Source: Entamoeba histolytica HM-1:IMSS (Eukaryota > Evosea > Mastigamoebida > Endamoebidae). From it: a stretch of DNA of 23,148 nt. Below the pieces are notes generated by a model. It saw only the letters and a list, made by a program, of their open reading frames with translations, was not told the origin of the DNA and made no database searches. Each line of letters starts with the position of its first letter. Position 1 is the stretch's first letter. Where the stretch lies: positions 1-23,148 of the forward strand of contig NW_001915108.1 in the NCBI RefSeq assembly GCF_000208925.1, in the 5' to 3' direction. A program made the translations under genes and the position numbers. Below are positions 18,826-23,148 of the stretch, in pieces.

Positions 18826-19881
18826 TTAAATTAATTCAACCGTTGATCCTTTCGTTTGTTGTGGTTTTTCTTCTTCTTCTGGAACTTCTTTTACTTGTTC
18901 TTCTGTTTGTTGAGAATTTCCATTGTTAGTGTTTTCTTCATGAATTTGTGGTTGTTCACCTGCTTTAACTAATTCTCCATGTTCTATAACTCTTTGTTCT
19001 TCACGGAATTTTTCTTCTTGAAGTATTTGTAATTCTTCCATTCGTTTTGTTTGCTTGTCTTCTTCTTCTTTAATTGTTTTGAAATAACTATGAGCATCAT
19101 TCTCTGAACATCCTAAACATTTAGCAAAGAATCCGATATGGTCCATACAATCTTTTTTGTACAACCCCTCAAAGTCTTTTGTTCCACAGTCTTTAATAAA
19201 TGCCTGTGTTTGTTTAGTTTCATAAGAAGTTTTATATTTTTTTTCTAACTTTTCATTCATTAAAAGTTTGAAATTTCTTAATTGATTTAATTTACAGACT
19301 GTAAATGGAATAGTTCTAATTCTATTATTTGATAGTTCTAATGTATCAAGACTCTTTAATGATCCAAGTCCTGGTGGTAACATAGACAATTTGTTGTGAG
19401 TACATACTAAGGTTTTAAGATTTACTAATTTCTCAATTTCATTTGTAATATAATCAAATTCATTGAAATTCATTCTTATTTCTACTAACTGAGTACAATA
19501 ACTAATTCCTTTTGGAAGAACAGAAAGTCTATTATGAGTTAAATTTAATGACCTTAATTGAGAATACATAAAGAAATTACTTGGCAATGAAGTAAGCATA
19601 TTGTATGAAATGGAAAAATTTTTTAATTTAAGTAAGTTAGTAACTTGTTTTGGAAGTTCTTTAATTTGATTATTGTTAAGATTTAAATCTTCAAGATTAA
19701 ATAACTCTCCAATTTCTATTGGTAAGTCTCGAATTTCATTAAAGGCAAGGTTCAATGATTCACATGAAGTAACAGTGTTAATACTTGGTGGTAATTTTTT
19801 TATTCCTTTTTTACAAAATGTTAATTTCTTTTCTTTGTCATCTGCTGCTTTTTTTATGGTTTTTTCAAGTCCTGCTCCCAT
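18826..19881 (-). CDS. Leucine-rich-repeat protein, RSU1/SHOC2-like
   Basis: A 351-aa cytosolic protein (no signal peptide or membrane span) starting at the ATG at 19879-19881. Residues ~18-205 hold about eight 23-residue leucine-rich repeats of the form LxxLxLxxNxIxxLPxxIxxLxx, for example LEDLNLNNNQIKELP and LDTLELSNNRIRTIP. This subtype is found in Ras-associated LRR proteins such as RSU1 and SHOC2 and usually binds proteins. Residues ~205-265 form a capping region with four Cys (two in CLGC). Residues ~265-315 are a charged helix or coiled coil. The tail to 351 is Glu/Gln-rich and probably disordered. A Ras-pathway role is inferred only from the repeat type. It converges with the microprotein gene, 71 bp apart. 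Confidence 0.9.
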   Translation of the reverse strand: MGAGLEKTIKKAADDKEKKLTFCKKGIKKLPPSINTVTSCESLNLAFNEIRDLPIEIGELFNLEDLNLNNNQIKELPKQVTNLLKLKNFSISYNMLTSLPSNFFMYSQLRSLNLTHNRLSVLPKGISYCTQLVEIRMNFNEFDYITNEIEKLVNLKTLVCTHNKLSMLPPGLGSLKSLDTLELSNNRIRTIPFTVCKLNQLRNFKLLMNEKLEKKYKTSYETKQTQAFIKDCGTKDFEGLYKKDCMDHIGFFAKCLGCSENDAHSYFKTIKEEEDKQTKRMEELQILQEEKFREEQRVIEHGELVKAGEQPQIHEENTNNGNSQQTEEQVKEVPEEEEKPQQTKGSTVELI

Positions 19882-20271
19882 TTTTTCCTTTTTATAAGAT
19901 TTTTAAGATTCTTCTTTTGCTTTTTTTGATGAATTGAATATTAACTTTTAATATCATTTTTATTTATTATTAACTATAACTTTCTTTTCAAGTTAAAATC
20001 TAAAATTAATTTTTCTTTTTCATAACAAAAATTGGTTTATATGACGTTTTATAAAAAAAAAATAAATGTTTGTTTTGATGGTTATTTTTATTTTAATAAC
20101 AATTAACCTCAGTCAGAGTTTGAAATTGTTAATTCATTTAATTTTAATAATTTTTAGCAAAAATTATTTGTAAAAGAAAGAATTGATTAAATAAGTTGTA
20201 TTATAAAAAGTATATAAAGAAAGTTAATTATTGTATTTTAATTATTTCTATTTTCATATTGAGAAATTGAA
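19882..20271. other. Spacer upstream of the LRR gene
   Basis: AT-rich DNA holding the LRR gene promoter region. No clear GTATTTAAA or AAAAATTCA element could be fixed on the minus strand. I see nothing else. Confidence 0.45.
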
Positions 20272-21610
20272 ATGTTAAAGAGTAAACAGAATTATATGAA
20301 TATTGAAAATGATTAAGAGAATGTCAATGACGATTTGTTGATGAATTTGAATGATTCATTGACTTTTGATTTTCATAAATTGAAAAATCAGTGTTTATGA
20401 ATTAATGAATGAAAGTTTCATAGTCAAAGTGAATTCTATGTTTTAAGAATCATAAAATACAATTTTCATGTTTTCAATGAATAATCTCATGAAACATTTC
20501 AACTTGTTAGATAAAAAGAGTTATTATATATTCATTTCATATTTGGTCAAATGTAAAAACAATCATTATTGATATTCTCTTTTATTTCTTTATTATTTTC
20601 ATTCTCTCGAGTTCTATTTATTATTGAATCATTATCAGTAATATCATGTTAATTTATTTATATTCTTCTTTCTTTTACTCATCTTTCTTTCTATAATTAT
20701 AGTTTATTATTCCATTGTCAATATCTGTCGACTAATTTATTATTTTCTCTCTTCATTTTTATTGAAAAATAATGAAGTTATTCGTCTTTATTTTTGATAA
20801 TGAAGATACTCAACAACATGTACTTATTGATTTAAGTTCAACGTGTAGTTTTCTACAATAGATAATTAAACATGAATAGATTCAATGTACTTATTTGAAT
20901 TATTATTGCGATAATTCATGAGAAAGAATAAGAGTAATAAATATAAATACATCAATAGTTTGTATATATCTGGTTATTGGTTCAATAGAATATAATGTTT
21001 ATTTCATAATAATTGTTATATGTAATGTTATACAAATTCTAATCAATTTCAATCAAAAAGTTGGGAAATGAAGAATTATAAAAATGTTGTTGTATTTTGT
21101 TCAATTTTATAGACTGTTAAAAAATATCAATGAAGTTCTATTCAAGTGAATTCAAATGAATAAAACACTGATAATATTTGTTCTATTCATTATTTTATCA
21201 ATTATATCATTTTGTTTATTATTAATTTGTATCAGATTAGTAATGAAATGTATAAACAAGAGAGAAGCATGGTTTTATTAATATGTGGTATTCTCATTTC
21301 AATTATTACATTTCTTATTCATTACACTCATAAACTATGAAATTTTCAAGAGAATCATCAATATTAAAATGAATAACAACAAACAAATAATTCCAAAATG
21401 AATTATGAATTTTATTCATCAGAAATTGTTCATATAATCTTTCTTGGTATTGTAATTATTAATGTTTTTAATTTTACAACAAAGATTATTTCATAACAAT
21501 AGAACTAAGCAAGATAATATAAATAAGAATAATTGTATGAACAAAATTATATACAATGAAACAAATGATGAGTATAAAATAGAAAGAATAACAAATGAAA
21601 GTATTTGAAC
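20272..21610 (+). pseudogene. Possible decayed protein-coding region
   Basis: There is no intact ORF, but one plus-strand frame from the ATG at 20772 (MKLFVFIFDNEDTQQHVLID) to ~21610 shows only about 10 stops in ~280 codons. The two sister frames have roughly three times as many over the same DNA. Its stops include TAGs at 20859 and 20877 and TGAs at 20919 and 21069. Within it, 21156-21281 is a clean 41-codon piece with one membrane helix and a basic tail. A second frame from the ATG at 20272 (MLKSKQNYMNIEND) runs to ~20765 with about nine stops, offset by a frameshift, but this part is T-rich and less convincing. No family was recognised. The alternative is low-complexity DNA that avoids stops by chance. 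Confidence 0.35.
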
Positions 21611-23148
21611 ATTTACAGTTGTATTATAGATATTCAATTAGTATTAATCAATAAAATATTGTGATTAATGTATTTTGAATATTCAAAGAAATAGAATGAT
21701 TCAATTCAAACAAAATATAACAGAATATTTTGAGAGAATAATTTTGAATTAGAATTTCATCAAGACAATTTAATATTAACATATATTGTATGATATAATA
21801 TTAAATATAAAGTGAAAGTCATTTCATTCAAATGAACATATTTACAAAATGATTTAATTTCAGATGTAAAGTTATTTTGAGAAGTAGTATTTCAATCATT
21901 TTCTGTTTAATTCATTCAACGACATATAAAACAAATACTTCAAAAAGCAAGGTATTGAATCTTGTTCTTTATCTAAAAACCATTTCAAACTGTGTATAAC
22001 AATATTATTAATGTTAATAAGAATGTTATAAATAAGTATAAAGAGGAAAGCCATCAATTATATCCACAATGATGTTCAATTGCAAATATTGATTGAGTGA
22101 TATTTGAATACCAACTATTTGAATTTCACCATCTGGAACATATTCAAGAATAATGGGTTTTTGAATTAAGAAGAAGATAAACATATTTACAAGAATAATA
22201 ATACAAGAGAATTGTTTTCTTGAAACAATGGAAATTCATGGAGAAGTATAAATGAATATTTCATATTATGAGTAATTTATTGAATATTTTGTATTAAAAT
22301 ACTCGTTTTACAATTACAACATTATTTTATGAGAAAGAACTAATAATCTATACAAAGAAGAATAGAACAAATTGAACTTCAACTCAATGACATGGTAATT
22401 TATTTTATTTTCAACATTTCATCAATTTTTAATACAAACACAGAAATGAAATAAAAGATATTCATAATTATCATTCTATTTCAATGCATTTAATTTGTTA
22501 TTTAAGAAATATCAAAATATGGTTACATTTAAATGAGAATGATATTATTTAGTGTTCAATAAATGAAGTGATTTATTCAATAAATTTCATAAGAATAATA
22601 AAATATAATAATGTAAGAAATAGTTGGTTTTGATGATAATAGAAATGAAAAATAATTAATACTACAACAATAAATAATATAATTAACAGTTAAAATGATT
22701 GAATGAAACAATAAATATATTGAAATAATATTGTTTATTGATGTTTCAAGAGAATAAAGAACAAATAATGTTCATTAACATATTAATTAAATAGTTTTAT
22801 TTCATAATGTTTTAATAACGTTAATAAGAATAATAAGAAAATGAAATAACTAAACAGATTCTATAATATAAGATAGATAGAGAACACGATAAATAAATTC
22901 AAACAAATTATAATTAACACTTTATTTAATGAAAATGAATAAATAAATTAAAATAATTGAATTATAATATGTTTCATTAATATAATATCCATAATCTAAT
23001 TCAAATATTCATTTGATAATTTTTATTATACATTGAATAAATGTCAATTTCAATGAAACAGAATAATAATGAGATAAGATATAATAAATACAAATAAATT
23101 TAAATCAGTTACAATAGATAACAAAGAATAGAATAATGATGAAATGAT
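21611..23148. other. Low-complexity AT-rich gene desert, TGAAT/ATTCA-rich
   Basis: No gene was found. The plus strand becomes purine-rich towards the end (strings of GAATAATAA, AATGA, AGAATA), the mirror image of the pyrimidine-rich left end of the window. The pentamers TGAAT and ATTCA are conspicuously frequent, from ~20270 onward. Confidence 0.5.

Noticed and set aside
18826..19881. N-terminal myristoylation of the LRR protein (starts MGAGLEK)
   Set aside because: The residue at position 6 is Glu, where the pattern needs a small residue, so the signal does not fit.
1..23148. tRNA arrays, rRNA genes or CRISPR-like arrays
   Set aside because: No TTCGA-type B box in a tRNA context, no GC-rich rRNA block and no regularly spaced repeats with unique spacers were seen. 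The only regular tandem repeat is the coding array in the helicase.

Overview
The window looks like nuclear DNA of a very AT-rich, gene-dense amoeba of the genus Entamoeba. Four things support this: intergenic DNA that is almost pure A/T, codons ending in A or T, short intergenic gaps beside some genes with short predicted leaders, and a 46-nt spliceosomal intron with the Entamoeba-type 5' splice site GTTTGT and 3' end TAG. Several genes also carry sequences resembling the Entamoeba core promoter (TATA-like, GAAC and AAAAATTCA initiator). The codon use fits the E. histolytica/dispar group better than E. invadens, but the species is not resolved.

Layout. 1-1977 is a low-complexity, T-rich gene desert. 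1978-7207 carries four minus-strand genes: a 124-aa unknown protein, a 758-aa NAA25-like auxiliary subunit of the NatB N-terminal acetyltransferase, an intron-containing PAP2 lipid phosphate phosphatase, and a 70-aa proline-rich unknown protein. 7553 to about 8672 is a decayed minus-strand non-LTR retrotransposon, of which the C-terminal zinc-knuckle and endonuclease-like region can still be read across several frameshifts. 9511-18754 carries plus-strand genes: a DDX21-like DEAD-box RNA helicase with a heptapeptide tandem-repeat tail, a divergent protein kinase, a UBR1-type ubiquitin ligase, and a 43-aa single-pass membrane microprotein. A leucine-rich-repeat protein lies convergently on the minus strand (18826-19881). 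19882-23148 has no intact gene, but 20272-21610 looks like decayed coding sequence.

Functional links. NAA25 (N-terminal acetylation) and the UBR ligase (N-degron recognition) both decide the fate of protein N-termini, though nothing here shows they are co-regulated. The remaining genes are housekeeping or signalling genes with no operon-like logic. I do not see a clearly new multi-gene system. The most unusual items are the retrotransposon relic, the apparently decayed gene at the right end, the microprotein gene squeezed between two larger genes, and the homogenised repeat array in the helicase.
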